A stretch of 64,000 bases of DNA from Corallium rubrum. Taxonomy: Eukaryota; Cnidaria; Anthozoa; Scleralcyonacea; Coralliidae. Position 1 is the stretch's first letter. Each line of letters starts with the position of its first letter. Position numbers and translations under genes: made by a program. Shown here piece by piece: positions 22,958-34,486 of the stretch. Below the pieces are notes generated by a model. That model saw only the letters and a program-made list of their open reading frames with translations. It searched no databases and had not been told where the DNA came from. Location of the stretch: assembly GCA_964035015.1 (NCBI GenBank), contig OZ035997.1:23063834-23127833 (forward strand), read 5' to 3'.

Positions 22958-23360
22958 TTAAGAAACTAATTAAATCCAGAGAACACAATGAACAATGACA
23001 GCATTGTTTTGAATAATTAGCCGAATGCGGACTCAAGGGCCTCACAGCATGGCATTTAGTGTTTACCGGATTATCTTGGCGATCTCGAGAGTCGAGACTG
23101 AGGGAAGAACGATACGATCATTATTTTTTCTTGCGGATTTTTTTACCTTAGTCGTATGACTTATTTCACTAACGCTAAATCCGCCCCTGATTAATCTTGG
23201 GCCAGACAGATAGAATAATAAGCTTTAATTTGGTGTATCGTGTGTGCCGATCGGTTGATTATTGAGGGAATTATTTAAGGTGAAATATTTGCTTTGCGAA
23301 TCCGAGGCTTAATCCGAGGCTGAATCCGAGGCCGAATCTGAGGCTACCTTCACACTGATA

Positions 23361-23705
23361 TTATTTATTACGTACCATCTCGGTGATCGTTGTTCCCTTC
23401 CGCACGCATTTGCCACGTACGTGATACATTTCTCTCCTAGCTCCTTGATCGCAAAACAGTCCGACGTCGCAATGACCATCGAAGTCCCAAAGACCACCGC
23501 ACCATTCACCTTCGACTTTAGCGCAAGTCTTACAACAAAAGCAAACATCATCTGTAATACCACCCTGACACGATTTCTTCAAGGCCTCAACAGCTTGGCA
23601 ATGAGTACTCTCACCAAATTCATTGCGTCTGCAATAGCAGCTCAAAGCGTCTGTAGATACAAGTGAAGCCACGAGTACTATAACGAGGAATAGAACGGTA
23701 TTCAT
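23361..23705 (-). CDS. Secreted single IGFBP-domain protein
   Basis: 114 aa, one exon. MNTVLFLVIVLVASLVSTDA is a clear signal peptide. The mature part is Cys-rich and follows the N-terminal IGFBP fold: CYCRR, C.AVEALKKSC, a VCFCCKTCAKVEGEWCGG core (the family's GCGCC..CA...GE.CGG box), DGHCDVGLFC and a final GKCV. No thyroglobulin or Kazal domain follows, so it resembles the single-IGFBP-domain proteins of invertebrates. These are secreted and often immune- or growth-linked; here the role is inference. The start is fixed by the signal peptide. A TATA box lies about 130 bp upstream. A second, frameshifted copy is at 20412-20758. Confidence 0.85.
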   Translation of the reverse strand: MNTVLFLVIVLVASLVSTDALSCYCRRNEFGESTHCQAVEALKKSCQGGITDDVCFCCKTCAKVEGEWCGGLWDFDGHCDVGLFCDQGARREMYHVRGKCVRKGTTITEMVRNK

Positions 23706-23832
23706 CGTCGTCTTGTTTTAACGGTGATCTGGATTTTCTTCAGGTTTTCTTGTATATAGTTATAATACACAGAACCAAGTGTTAAGTTATTCTGATCTCG
23801 TCACCACAGACTGAGGTACTGAGAGTATGAGA

Positions 23833-23845
23833 GCATTATATACTT
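23833..23845 (-). promoter_or_regulatory. TATA box of copy B
   Basis: GTATATAATGC on the minus strand about 130 bp upstream of the start codon. A CTCAGTA-like initiator follows some 25-30 bp downstream. Confidence 0.45.
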
Positions 23846-23905
23846 ACTTCGAATATGATCTTTGTTTATACGTAATTTTAACGACGTGATGACTGAATTG
23901 TTCAA

Positions 23906-25699
23906 CACTTTAATCTTTATCTCCATGCCATACCCATCCAAGGCTACCCGCGTCATTTTGGTTCAAGGTCATCACCACGCCCTATTGTTGTTGACATTAT
24001 TCATGCACGCTGCGAACTTTACTGTTTCCCGTTTTAGCTGTGGCGACTGTAAATAACAATCATAAAACATGCGTTGATGGTTTATTTATACCTCACATAC
24101 ACGACAGTGACTCGTATCCACCATCCAGTGCACACCTGCACGCTTCATATCAGTTCTGACTTCTGATAACTGATTGCTTAGTTGATAGTTGAACTCCCAT
24201 CATCCTGGTTGCTGTCAACACATTGACATGATGCTTTGGGGTGGCTACAGCCTCCGCTGCGCTTAACCACGCACGTCATACATTGCTAGAAACCGGATTC
24301 AAACCGCCCGCAACATGAGTCGCCGAACCGCTGCGCTCTCCGTTGTTGTAACCTTAGTTATTTCATAACTCTATTAAATCAAAAAATGTGGCGCATGGTG
24401 TAGACTGATAAACCTTATAAACACGAAAGGTTCCCAGCAGTGAATAAAATTGTCTAGCCGCGTTAGCCAGAGTACTGGGGCTAAAGAGTAGTTTGGACAG
24501 AAAATAGTTCAACCTAGATTAACAAGAGTCAGCCGACAATTTAGAGAAAAATTATATAAAACAACATCTCGAAAAACCCAAGATATTGGTCAAAAACAAG
24601 ACAAAAAGATGAAAAACAATTTCAATTTTTCAAGATGTTTATCTTCGGATTGTGTTTTACATTATTTTTCTAGATTAACATCTTATCTTAAATAAACAAT
24701 GAATGAACTATATGTACTTTGGTAATTTCATTGGCTATCGCAGGACTTACTAATTACTATTTAACAATTAGTCACAGAAGTCGAGGTGACTATCGGTGAA
24801 TTATTTACCGAGCCGAGAGGGGCGAGGTAAATACACTAATAGTCACCGAGACTGAGGTGACTAATTGTTTTAGTATAATTTCAGAGGTTGATAACAAACC
24901 AATAACGTTGAAACAAAAACTTTTAAACAACTGCTTTCATTTTAACAGTGGTGATTCTGTTCATTCACAGACGATGTTAGCAAGCCACAGTCTTTGTCAG
25001 TAAATAATTTCAAAAAAAGAGTAAACAATTAACATCCGACTTTGAACTTGTACATACATTCAAATATATGCTAAAAATACTTTTATTCTGGTGTTCATGA
25101 CGAAGTTTTCGAAAACATCGCTACGACCAAAACCTAAGCAAAACATACAAAAAATACGAAGAATTATAGAAAATATACTTGATATGTAAAAATATCAACA
25201 AATAGACCCTTCCAAGGTTTTCGACGCCATGACGCAAGGGGCGCAAAACCATTGGGGCGAGCGCGCGGCCATACCTATTTATCCTTGTTAAAATCATGGC
25301 GAAACTCGCGAAGCAAGAAGTATATCGCTTCGGTTTTTGTCGAATTCGTCTTTAATCGTCGTTTTTAAATACCACTGGAAATAGAGTCTGACTGGGCCCG
25401 GCATGTATTTTGATAATAAGAATGGATTTCGTAACAAACAACGCTGAGTGCGAAATAGGACTGATATGGACCGGTTCCCCGTCAGAACCCTCTGTGTTAC
25501 CTCATATAGCCATATTATACCGCTATTGGCCAAAAGGAATATCGCTAAAAAAATTTTCTCAATCCAATCTTAAGCTTTGTTTTTTTTTAGAGTTTCAGTT
25601 GAGGTTAGAATAATTTAGTCATCCGATTCGTTTTCATTTATTTTGAGTCATTTGGTTTGGCTTCCTGCTGTTACCTCGCCCAACATCTACGCATTCATC
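23906..25699. other. No gene; SINE and hairpin repeat
   Basis: Apart from the tRNA-derived SINE at 24250-24345 and a hairpin repeat at 24758-24870 nothing is recognised. Short open frames near 25300-25600 show no conserved features. Confidence 0.4.
24250..24345 (-). repeat. tRNA-derived SINE fragment
   Basis: On the minus strand GAGAGCGCAGCGGTTCGGCGA (A-box side) and GGTTTGAATCC (B box) are spaced as in a tRNA promoter, but the cloverleaf does not close. Confidence 0.5.
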
Positions 25700-26633
25700 A
25701 CGACTTCCACTGAGATAAACGCATTACCGCCTCAATCAACAAAATATCAACCGATAACAACACCAACATCGACACTAATTTCATGCAGGAAATACTAACT
25801 TTCGTACTTCACAACAATTATTTTGAATTTGATGGTAAATACTACCTTCAAACACACGGCACAGCCATGGGTTCTCCGATGGCACCATCATATGCCATTA
25901 TCTATTCATGGGAGCACTAGAACAACAAATAATGCAAGATGCCCCGGGTGGACTTACTCCACTTGAGTGGATTAGGTTTATTGACGACATCTTTGCAATC
26001 TGGACCCATGGACTTGAAAAACTAAAGGAGTTCCTTAATTACTTGAATAATTTTCACCCTACAATTAAATTTGAATATGAGTATTCACAACAATCGGTTA
26101 ACTTTCTTGACACCACTATCTACAATAATGAATCTAATAAATTAGAATCTGATCTCTACATCAAACCCACAGACCGAACACTCTTACTGCATCACAATTC
26201 ATTCCATCCTAATTCCTGCAAAACAAGTCAAGCTCTCCGATACAGACGACTCATAACTAACAACAACACACTGCACCAACGTCTCGATAACCTACGTATG
26301 ATATTAATTAGCAGAGGCTACGCAAATGACACCATCAACACCGCATTTCAAAGGATATCACACCACACACAACACGACCTCCTATTTAAAGATGAATCTC
26401 CTAACAACCCAAATGAATCTACCGACCCCACTAATAATACACCAAATTTAACATTTTCGATACCGTACAACATCAACACCACTCATATTGGACTAATCCT
26501 CCGAAAACATTGGCACCTAATCGAAAATGACCCACAACTCAAACTTCTATGGCCCAATACACCACTAATATCATACAAACGAAACCGTAACCTCAAAGAC
26601 CAACTGGTACATTCTCGACTGTCACGATGACTT
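25700..26633 (+). pseudogene. Penelope-like reverse transcriptase fragment
   Basis: Frame 1 gives FVLHNNYFEFDGKYYLQTHG and TAMGSPMAPSYA (RT motif B). After a frameshift near 25900 the ORF continues LFMGALEQQI, WIRFIDDIFAIW (motif C, FIDD) and VNFLDTTIYNN, ending at 26630. The 5' RT motifs and the GIY-YIG domain are not seen. Confidence 0.85.
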
Positions 26634-27059
26634 TACAATCACTTTACAAAACAACACTCAACCGTTGGCAAAACCACAAAAGAATGTTTATCCCATCAAA
26701 ACTCAAGGACCAGATTTACTAAAGTTGAAATTAAAGGACAGATCCATGCACGTGCTGGGACAAGAAAACTAGACAAAGAAGAAATAAAATTTTTTTTTGA
26801 ATACTGGAAATCAAATCCAACAACAAATACACGACCAACGATCCAGAAACGTCAACTTTTTTCCTTATTCAACCGGGAACACTATGAAAACTAAACCAAT
26901 GAACTTATCCAGTTATACTCCACCTCTCTAATCGGATAGGAAATCCACTTACAAACTAAAAGGAATTTGCGTCTTATAATTATATTTATTTTTATCACAA
27001 TAATCATACCAAGGTCAAAGCCTTAACAACTCATAACAAAATATAGATATTTTCGAACT
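26634..27059. other. No gene seen
   Basis: Continues AT-rich with Penelope-like base composition, but with no readable nuclease domain. Confidence 0.4.
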
Positions 27060-27662
27060 TTCAATTTAGACAACTGAGTAGTGATATGTCAGAATCCATC
27101 AAGTTATACTAATACAGAATAAAACAAAATCCGAAAATCGTCATCTTGTGACTTGATATTCAAGTTAAAAACAATATAAGACAAAATGAGAGGTAATATT
27201 TCGACTCTATTTCAAAGTCATCATCAAACCAATAGTTTACAAGCTTACTGAGTCCTATATATATACAATAATCACAAGGATGATGTCACCGCTTAGTGAC
27301 TGGAAATGGCACCAAGTCGACAAAACAGGTTGGACTGACATGTCAGCTGAATTGTTTCAAGTAAATGTAGATAAAAAATAAAAGTTGACAGTGGTGAAAG
27401 GATATATACATATTAAGGTTCTAAAAATAAAGCTAAGGAAATAGAGATAGTTCTTTGCTGGCCTTTAGGCCATTGTTCAGTTCAGGCTTTCTAAATTTGA
27501 TTAGAAGGGCTTCTAAAATAAGTAATTGATTTGTATTACCAAATTTACAGGAGTGAATTATTTTAAAGTTATTAAATATTTGGTTCGATATACTAGGTCC
27601 AAGAAGAGGGAAATCGGAGGTGTTATTAAGGTTGTCATAAAGAATGTTGAGGTTGGCAAGGT
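27060..27662 (-). mobile_element. 3' end of a Penelope-like element
   Basis: Reverse-orientation copy of 42930-43450. The frame 27433-27660 reads ANLNILYDNL, GPSISNQIFNNFKIIHSCKF and NNGLKASKELSLFP, the C-terminus of that GIY-YIG ORF, followed by the same 3' tail. It starts at the point (CACCTTGCCAACC) where a different repeat adjoins. Confidence 0.85.
27190..27232 (-). ncRNA. Hammerhead-like motif, degenerate
   Basis: Copy of the motif at 43359-43402: TTGATGA in place of CTGATGA, stem II GACT/AGTC, GAAATATT. The core C-to-T change should weaken cleavage. Confidence 0.4.
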
Positions 27663-27800
27663 GCAGGGGCGGATCCAGACGAAAATCTGACGGTTGCAAA
27701 TATGGGACGGCACCAAATTAAGGGGGGCCGGTGGCACGCCCCCCGGAAAATTTTTGAAATTTGACACATGTTAATGCCATTTCCTGCATTCTGAGCGGAT
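27663..27800. repeat. GGGGCGGATCC repeat
   Basis: Starts CAGGGGCGGATCCAGA and ends near CATTTCCTGCATTCTGAGC. The same tip joins the other half of the Penelope sequence at 40890-40905, so one repeat interrupted an ancestral Penelope at the same point. Confidence 0.55.
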
Positions 27801-28397
27801 GTTTTAAACAAATTCTGCAGCATGCGGGGATCAAATAATAAACCAACAAGACGCAAATATGATATTACACGTGTAAAAGTGTCTTATAACATTGAAGTGA
27901 GGTTTCCATATTATATATTGTCTGCACGATAGCAACGATCATATAATTCACATTGAACTGCGATTGTAGAACTATAATTGTAATGATCGCCAATTTTCTA
28001 TCTCGACGATTGCTCTCATTGTGATAGTTGTTTACAAATTGCCGTGATCGCTTAGTTTAGTTTATTTTAGATCAAGCAAGTAAGGCAGTATGCATAGCAA
28101 TTCTACAGGAAACAAGTTCTATTAAACTGTTTGCAAAACTTAACGTAACGATATAAATAGATTGTGATTTATCAATTTACCTTCTTCCATCACTGTACTT
28201 ATTGTACTTATCCCATCCTACTGCCGGGTAATCTTCTATTCCAGTGAAGTGATCATGAGTGAACAAGGAAAACATTTTCAGTATCAACTGCAGAGTAGAA
28301 TTAAAGTTTAATATATTGTTTACCAAGACAGCACAGGCTTCTTACATCTATATCTCGATCACCGCCGCTGTGCTAGCAATATCGCTGTCTCCTGCGT
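27801..28397. other. No gene seen
   Basis: Nothing recognised before the foldback element. Confidence 0.4.
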
Positions 28398-28879
28398 TAG
28401 TCAAGAAGGGTGAGGTTATTCTGCACTCAGTTGATGTAGTGACGTCATTCCGACGATTCGTCGGAAAGCTTCGGTACGCAAAATCAGAAATAGACAAGTC
28501 AAGATGGCGGCGATTAAGGAGTGGAGTTATTTCATTGAAAGGAGTATTTATAGGGCTACAGGAGTCATTTGGACGTTTCCGTTGAGGTAATTACCATTAT
28601 TTTGACTTGTTTTAATGTGGTTTCAAATTTTATTGCGGTGTAATAACTGTTTTAAAGTAGAATAAACAGCCAGAGTTGTGCACAGCACAAGTACAACTGT
28701 ACAAGTACTTGCTTTGTGCCTTCAAACCTTCAAACTTTATCAGATTTGGGAAAAAATTGAAAGGTTTACTGAGTACTTGTCTAGTTCAAAAAGCAACCTG
28801 ATATTTGTAAAGACTTGTGCTATTAAATTATATGTGTACTGTCATTTCCTCTATGTAGCCCCCCCCCCCCCCCCTTGAG

Positions 28880-29460
28880 GGCTTACAATACAATACAATA
28901 TTTAATTGACCACTCCCCATAGGGAGAGTTACTAAATAATACAACGTAATAAAAAATTACTACCTAAAGTATTTACAATGTTAAAAATTAGATACAAGAA
29001 ACATAATTAGAATACTGCAAGATATAATATGCCTTATGGTAAAGCTATCTAGTAGGTCATATATTACCAGGGTTAAGTCACGTTGGCCTGAAAAACAGAG
29101 AAAAATCTTCTCGACATTTTCTCTGTTTTTCGGGCCAACGTGACTTAACCCTGGTAATATTTGGATTTCAACCGTGGCCGACGCTGTCCTAGAAGCTTTT
29201 ACCTAGTAGGTCATAATTACATTTAATTTACATTTAAATTCCTGAATTGTCTCGCTTAATTTTAGTTCTGGATGTAATTTGTTCCATAATTTTACAGCGT
29301 GATAATTAAAGGTTCTCTGACCTGTTGCACTTTTAAGAAGTGGAATGTTTAATTGATTAGCATTTCTAGTTGACCTTCCACTTATACTACCTCTAGTTAA
29401 AAATTGAGAACTTAAATAAATAGGCACCATTCCAGTCATGCATTTAAAAATAAGGGTAGC
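28880..29460 (-). mobile_element. LINE 3' fragment inside the foldback
   Basis: Frame 29203-29439 reads MTGMVPIYLSSQFLTRG, LNIPLLKSATGQRTFNYHAV and LWNKLHPELK, the usual C-terminus of CR1/Jockey-like RT ORFs. The tail toward 28880 is a (CAATA)n run in genome orientation. A small hairpin element sits in its 3' UTR. Confidence 0.7.
29061..29160. repeat. Near-perfect hairpin, ~42-bp stem
   Basis: ATTACCAGGGTTAAGTCACG pairs with its inverted copy at the right end, 11-bp loop. It is either a tiny palindromic MITE or a structured RNA. The near-perfect pairing implies a young insertion. Confidence 0.85.
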
Positions 29461-31537
29461 GTCATTTATTTAAGGGGCTTATTTATTTTCCTTATAAAAG
29501 GGAGCTGAACAGAGCCTGGGGCTGCTGGGGGATATTTGGTTAAACTTAGCCATGTATTTTGCTGATTTATGATGACAAATCAGGGGCTGTGGAGCATTTC
29601 AGAGTGGAAGGGGCAGTCAAGTTGCAAAGATTGGGGGGGGGGGATGCAGTTGTGTATGTTGCACAAAGTCTAAAGTTCTAAACACTGTGTGCTATTTGAT
29701 TATGAATCAGTTTTTTGCAGCGAAGTATGTATTTCAAACCTTTTAGATCCACATTTTCTATTTGATTAATGTCAGCTGAATAATATTATAAAGAACCAAT
29801 CTATACCCAGTATAAACAAATTAATATCAGGAAAGTGACCCCCTCACTCTGTCACTCTGCAGTCCCTTTGAATGTAGTAAATCTCAGTGGTGGCAGAAGA
29901 TGCTTTATATATTGGAGGTGTGTGTGTGGTGGTGGTGGTGGTGGCGATGAAAATTTTTGTTCTCCTCGATGAATCCAGTATGCAAAGGGAGGAACACACA
30001 GTGAGATATCTCTCATCCTGGTAAGAAAAATAGGGCTAAAAATTGACTAAAATTTTTGAAGGGGTCACAATGCACTCCCATGCCTTATTATTTGATGAAT
30101 TACCCCCCCCCCCCCAATACATAAAACATCTGCCACCACTGAGGTCTAATAAAATTAAAAGGCCACAGAGTGAGGGGGGGGGGGGGGGGGAACTTTCCTG
30201 ATATTAATTTGTTTATACTGGGTATAGAGTGGTTCTAATTATTCAGTTGACATTAATCAATCTATTGGATCTAAAAAGTTTGAAATACATACTTTGCTGC
30301 AAAAAACTGATTCATAACCAAATAGCACACATTGTTTAGAACTTTCTACCAATGTACACAACTGCATCCCCCCTCCCTGCAATCTTTTCCATTTGACTTC
30401 CCCTTCCACTCTGAAATGCTACACATCCCCTGATTCATCATTATAAATCGGCAAAATACAGGGCTAAATTTAACCAAATATCTCCCAGCAGCCCCAGCCT
30501 CTGTTTAGCTTCCTTTTATAGGGAAAATAAAGAAGCCCCCAGGGGGTGGGTTGGGGTGGGGGGCTACATATAGGAAATTACAGTAGTCTGAGTACATGTA
30601 TAATTTCATAGCACATGTCTTTACAAATATCAGGTTGCTTTTTGAACTAAACAAGTACTCAGTAAACCTTTCAATTTTTTCCAAATCTGATAAAGTTTGA
30701 AGGTTTGAAGGCACAAAGCAACTTGTGCAGTTGTGCTGTGCACAACTCTGGCTGTTTATTCTACTTTAAAACAGTTATTACATCGCAATAAAATTTGAAA
30801 CGACATTAAAACAAGTCAAAATAATGGTAATTACCTCAACGGAAAAGTCCAAATGACTCCTGTTGCCCATAAATACTCCTTTGAAATAACTCCACTCCTT
30901 AATCGGAATAATCGCCGCCATCTTGACTTGTCTATTTCCGATTTTACGTACCGAAGCTTTCCGACGAATCGTCGGAATGACGTCACTACATCAACTGAGT
31001 GCAGAATAACCTCACCCTAGTCAAGAAGCAACCCTACAACCTCGTACCCAGGGTTTTTCACTCTAGCGAGAGAAAGACCCTGGTAGGAGCTGCTGACGAT
31101 TTGCTGACGTTGCACCGAGCAAAAAATTTAATACGGGAGGGGAGGTTCTTTGTGTGCAATTGTTATTTTGGTGAGTTCTGTCGTCTACGCCGGCTAATCC
31201 AGTTATTTATAATAAGACTGAAATGTTTCTATCTCATTTCAAACGCTTACTGGTCAATAATTACTTGTTTAAAAATGGAGACATCAATTGAAGATTACTC
31301 ATATTGGAGATTTCATGCCTAAAACATTGTCTTGGCTAGCTGAAAATTCTATCTTCGATTTATCGCTTTGGAATTTTAAAGCAGGTTAGTTTTCGCACTT
31401 TATTTTTTACAATAGCAGTGGCAGGTCGATCAAACAGTTCGAAGTCTGGCCGCTTCATTTGGTAGCAAGTATAGAGCATTGTTTTCAATTTAAAACCAGT
31501 ATAACGCCAATGGTATTGTATTAAAAACTTAAGTTAT

Positions 31538-32079
31538 CTATGGTGGCCCATTGTTCTCATAGTAAATTAGTGAATAGAAATTTATAGAAAACAAGAAAAA
31601 CATAAAATAAAATAAAATAAATAAAAATAAAATAATATGTATGGCAAAATAAATAAATATAAAAAAATAAATTTAAAAAAATTAAAATGAAAAAAATAAA
31701 ATAAATAAAAATAAAATTTAAATAAAAAAATTAAATAAAAAACAAATTAAAAAACAAATCAAAATGAAAAAAATAAATAAAAATAAATTAAATAAAAAAA
31801 TAAATAAATAAAAAATAAATAAATAATAAAAAATAAATAATAAAAAAATAAATTTAAATTAAAAAATAAAAACCAACATGCGATTTCCATTTCAAAATGA
31901 AAATGAAATTCAACTTTCAAATTGTGAAAAAGCCCAACGTTCTCATTTGATTTAGAAAAAAACAACTTATACACGACTTTCGTTTCAAAAATCAAAATCA
32001 AATGTTGTTAAAAAGCCCATCGTTCTCATAGACCATGATGCACCTCGGCCAGTAGCTTAGTGACCGCGAGTCTTCATAT
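31538..32079 (+). repeat. Left ~545-bp TIR
   Basis: Outer 60 bp unique, then ~320 bp of A-rich (AAATAAA)n-type sequence, then ~180 bp ending GACCGCGAGTCTTCATAT, six bases before the integrase ATG. It probably contains the promoter for that gene. Confidence 0.9.
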
Positions 32080-32084
32080 TCAAA

Positions 32085-32414
32085 ATGGCGGAAAGAATTG
32101 TGAATGTTGAATGGCAAAATGACGATGGACTTCGAGATGATCTCAGGAACTATGTTCTCCAAAATTTTAAGAGAAAAGAGATTCTAGATTTCATGACAAG
32201 GGACTATTGCCAATACGCTTGGAGCCTAGGCACTTTAAGTAGAAGATTGAAATATTTTGAAATAAAGTATGTTGACTATGATGTGAGTGTGGAGGAAGTA
32301 GAGGAAGCTGTGCGCGAAGCTCAAGATGGTCCAGGTCAGCTCTTAGGCTACCGTTCGTTGCATAAGAAAGTTCGTGAAGGTCATGGTCTTCCAGTGCCCA
32401 GGGGGCTTGTATCA
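32085..32414 (+). pseudogene. Integrase gene, exon 1 (N-terminal region)
   Basis: ATG six bases inside the TIR edge. Reads MAERIVNVEW, then a helical HTH-like region (LRNYVLQNFKRKEILDFMTR, YCQYAWSLGTLSRRLKYFEI) and GPGQLLGYRSLHKKVREGHG ending VPRGLV, where similarity to the remembered family stops. The start is well supported. This region would bind the TIR ends. The next coding segment, expected to hold the first catalytic Asp, is absent: 32415-34486 holds SINEs and satellites instead. The real donor is unclear. Confidence 0.75.
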
Positions 32415-32767
32415 CCCGATTCGCACACTTGTCCACGGCTGCCAGCCGTCAAAAATCTCGCCGATTGCTCGGCTACCAGCCGGGATGTACGGTAGTATAC
32501 GGTAATCTAAAAATTGTCCCTCTGGGTCCCTCATGTTGCGCCCAGGCTTCAACGCAACCTACAAAATGCGCAATATATAATTTAGCGCAGAGGAGCGGCA
32601 GTTTTACGCAGCAGAAAAGCCTAGAAATGGCAAGAATTACACGAAAACATTGCCTTAGTAAGCTCAGGACCTTAGAAAATTATTAAATAACAAGAAAAAA
32701 GCCGAAAGAAAACCAAAACGAACTAAATAAAAACATATGAACGAGCGCAGCACAAAACGAAAAACTA

Positions 32768-32842
32768 AGCCGAGGAGGAATCGAACCCAGCCACTTCAAC
32801 ACTTCACAGACTGTGCTATCCACTAGACCATCACGCCTTCAC
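32768..32842 (-). repeat. tRNA-derived SINE head
   Basis: Minus strand has A box TGGTCTAGTGG and B box GGTTCGATTCC at tRNA spacing. Acceptor and D stems do not pair well, so not a working tRNA. Confidence 0.6.
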
Positions 32843-32965
32843 AATGTAATAAGGCAAACTTGAGGTTTTATAGCGGCGGATTAGCTAAAGTAACTTAAAA
32901 CCTGATGGTGTAATCTTTATTTCTATATGATTCTAGCAATAAGTAGTATACTAATTAGTGAATAA

Positions 32966-33648
32966 ATACATAAAATACATAAAATAAATAAAATAAATAA
33001 AATAAAATAAATAAAATAAATAAAATAAATAAAATAAATAAAATAAATAAAATAAATAAAATAAATAAAATAAATAAAATAAATAAAATAAATAAAATAA
33101 ATAAAATAAATAAAATAAATAAAATAAAATAAATAAAATAAATAAAATAAATAAAATAAATAAAATAAATAAAATAAATAAAATAAATAAAATAAATAAA
33201 ATAAATAAAATAAATAAAATAAAATAAATAAAATAAATAAAATAAATAAAATAAAATAAATAAAATAAATAAAATAAATAAAATAAATAAAATAAATAAA
33301 ATAAATAAAATAAATAAAATAAATAAAATAAATAAAATAAATAAAATAAATAAAATAAATAAAATAAAATAAATAAAATAAATAAAATAAATAAAATAAA
33401 TAAAATAAATAAAATAAATAAAATAAATAAAATAAATAAAATAAATAAAATAAATAAAATAAATAAAATAAAATAAATAAAATAAATAAAATAAATAAAA
33501 TAAATAAAATAAATAAAATAAATAAAATAAATAAAATAAATAAAATAAATAAAATAAATAAAATAAATAAGATAAATAAGATAAATAAGATAAATAAAAT
33601 AAATAAAATAGATAAAATAATTAAAATAAATAAATAAATACATACATA
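32966..33648. repeat. (ATAAA)n / (AATAAAATAA)n microsatellite
   Basis: About 680 bp of AATAAAATAA-type units with periodic single-unit shifts. Similar in composition to the A-rich part of the TIRs, from which it may have grown. Open frames here are artefacts. Confidence 0.95.
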
Positions 33649-33650
33649 CC

Positions 33651-33967
33651 TACCGCAGTACATTACGGCTACCAGCCGATCATACTGTAGTATATTGCAG
33701 TACACCACGGCTACCAGCCGATCACACTGTAGTATACTGTAGTACATTACGGCTACCAGCCGGTCACACTGTAGTATACTACTGCAGTACGTTACGGCTA
33801 CCAGCCGATCATACTGTAGTATACTGCAGTACGTTACGGCTACCAGCCGATCATACTGTAGTATACTGCATTATATTACGGCTACCAGCCGATCACACTG
33901 TAGTATACTGCAGTACGTTACGGCTACCAGCCGATCACACTGTAGTATACTGCATTACATTACGGCT
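33651..33967. repeat. ~42-bp minisatellite
   Basis: Seven or so units built on TTACGGCTACCAGCCGATCA and CACTGTAGTATACTGCAGTA. Related strings appear once near 32490, suggesting local origin. Confidence 0.9.
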
Positions 33968-34213
33968 ACTTGAAAATAAAAGAGATTTCTTTTTTTTGTG
34001 TATTCATGAAGCCGGTATTTTTAGAACGTTTTTGTTGGTATACGGAACAAAGTTTTAACATATATTTTTGTTTTAAGTTTAGCTTTTAATTTTCTCACAT
34101 TGGCTGAATTGCAAAGGACGCAGATCAACGTGGCCGTGTCGAGGCATATCAAGGCGCTCGAAGCAGCCGCCAACGACAGTTCAGACCACGGATCACAGCT
34201 GAGATGTTAGGTG

Positions 34214-34438
34214 TTGATTTTTTATGGAGGGAGGAAAACCGGAGAACCCGGCGAAAAACCCTCGAAGCACAGGAGAGATCAACTACAAACTCTACTCACA
34301 TGAGTCCAAGCCGGACAACGGGGTCATTCCCAAACGGTCACCCATCCAAGTACTAACCCCGTCTAACCGGGCTTAACTATTGGTGAGAGGCAGCGCGCTA
34401 ACAGCACACACCACCCGTGCTCCCCAAGAGCAACTGAT
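34214..34438 (-). repeat. 5S-rRNA-derived SINE
   Basis: Minus strand begins GGGGAGCACGGGTGG, continues TTAGCGCGCTGCCTCTCACC and holds GTTAGTACTTGGATGGGTGA (34336-34359), the 5S internal promoter. A related head is at 12128. Confidence 0.75.
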
Positions 34439-34486
34439 TCATTTAACAATTGTTTTCTTCTGTTAAGCATTAAGTCAACATTTAAG

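Larger units (their letters stand above)
22990..23905. repeat. Segmental duplication, copy B
   Basis: Second copy of the block at 20023-20935, same orientation, with about 2 kb of Penelope fragments and repeats between the two. It has an extra ~35 bp (GAGGGAATTATTTAAGG...) near 23263. Confidence 0.85.
28408..31017. mobile_element. Foldback element, 10-bp target duplication
   Basis: Ends are GGGTGAGGTTATTCTGC and its reverse complement. TAGTCAAGAA is duplicated outside (28398-28407 and 31018-31027). Long arms pair: 28408-28870 with 30540-31017, and 29460-29900 with 30090-30540. The asymmetry comes from a LINE fragment at about 28880-29460 in the left arm. No transposase ORF. The duplication length suggests the MULE group (inference). 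Confidence 0.85.
32415..34486. repeat. SINE/satellite block replacing integrase central exon(s)
   Basis: Contains, in order, a CAGCCGGGATGTACGGTAG patch, a minus-strand tRNA-like SINE head (about 32770-32840), a >650-bp ATAAA-type microsatellite, a 42-bp minisatellite and a 5S-derived SINE. No segment translates to the DGHDK-type first catalytic motif expected for this integrase family (recalled, not searched). Confidence 0.65.

Noticed and set aside
32923-33747. 230-274-aa LFILFILF / FIYFIYFI ORFs
   Set aside because: Translations of the AATAAAATAA microsatellite.
33651-33967. CRISPR-like array
   Set aside because: Units are contiguous with no unique spacers, and the genome is eukaryotic: an ordinary minisatellite.
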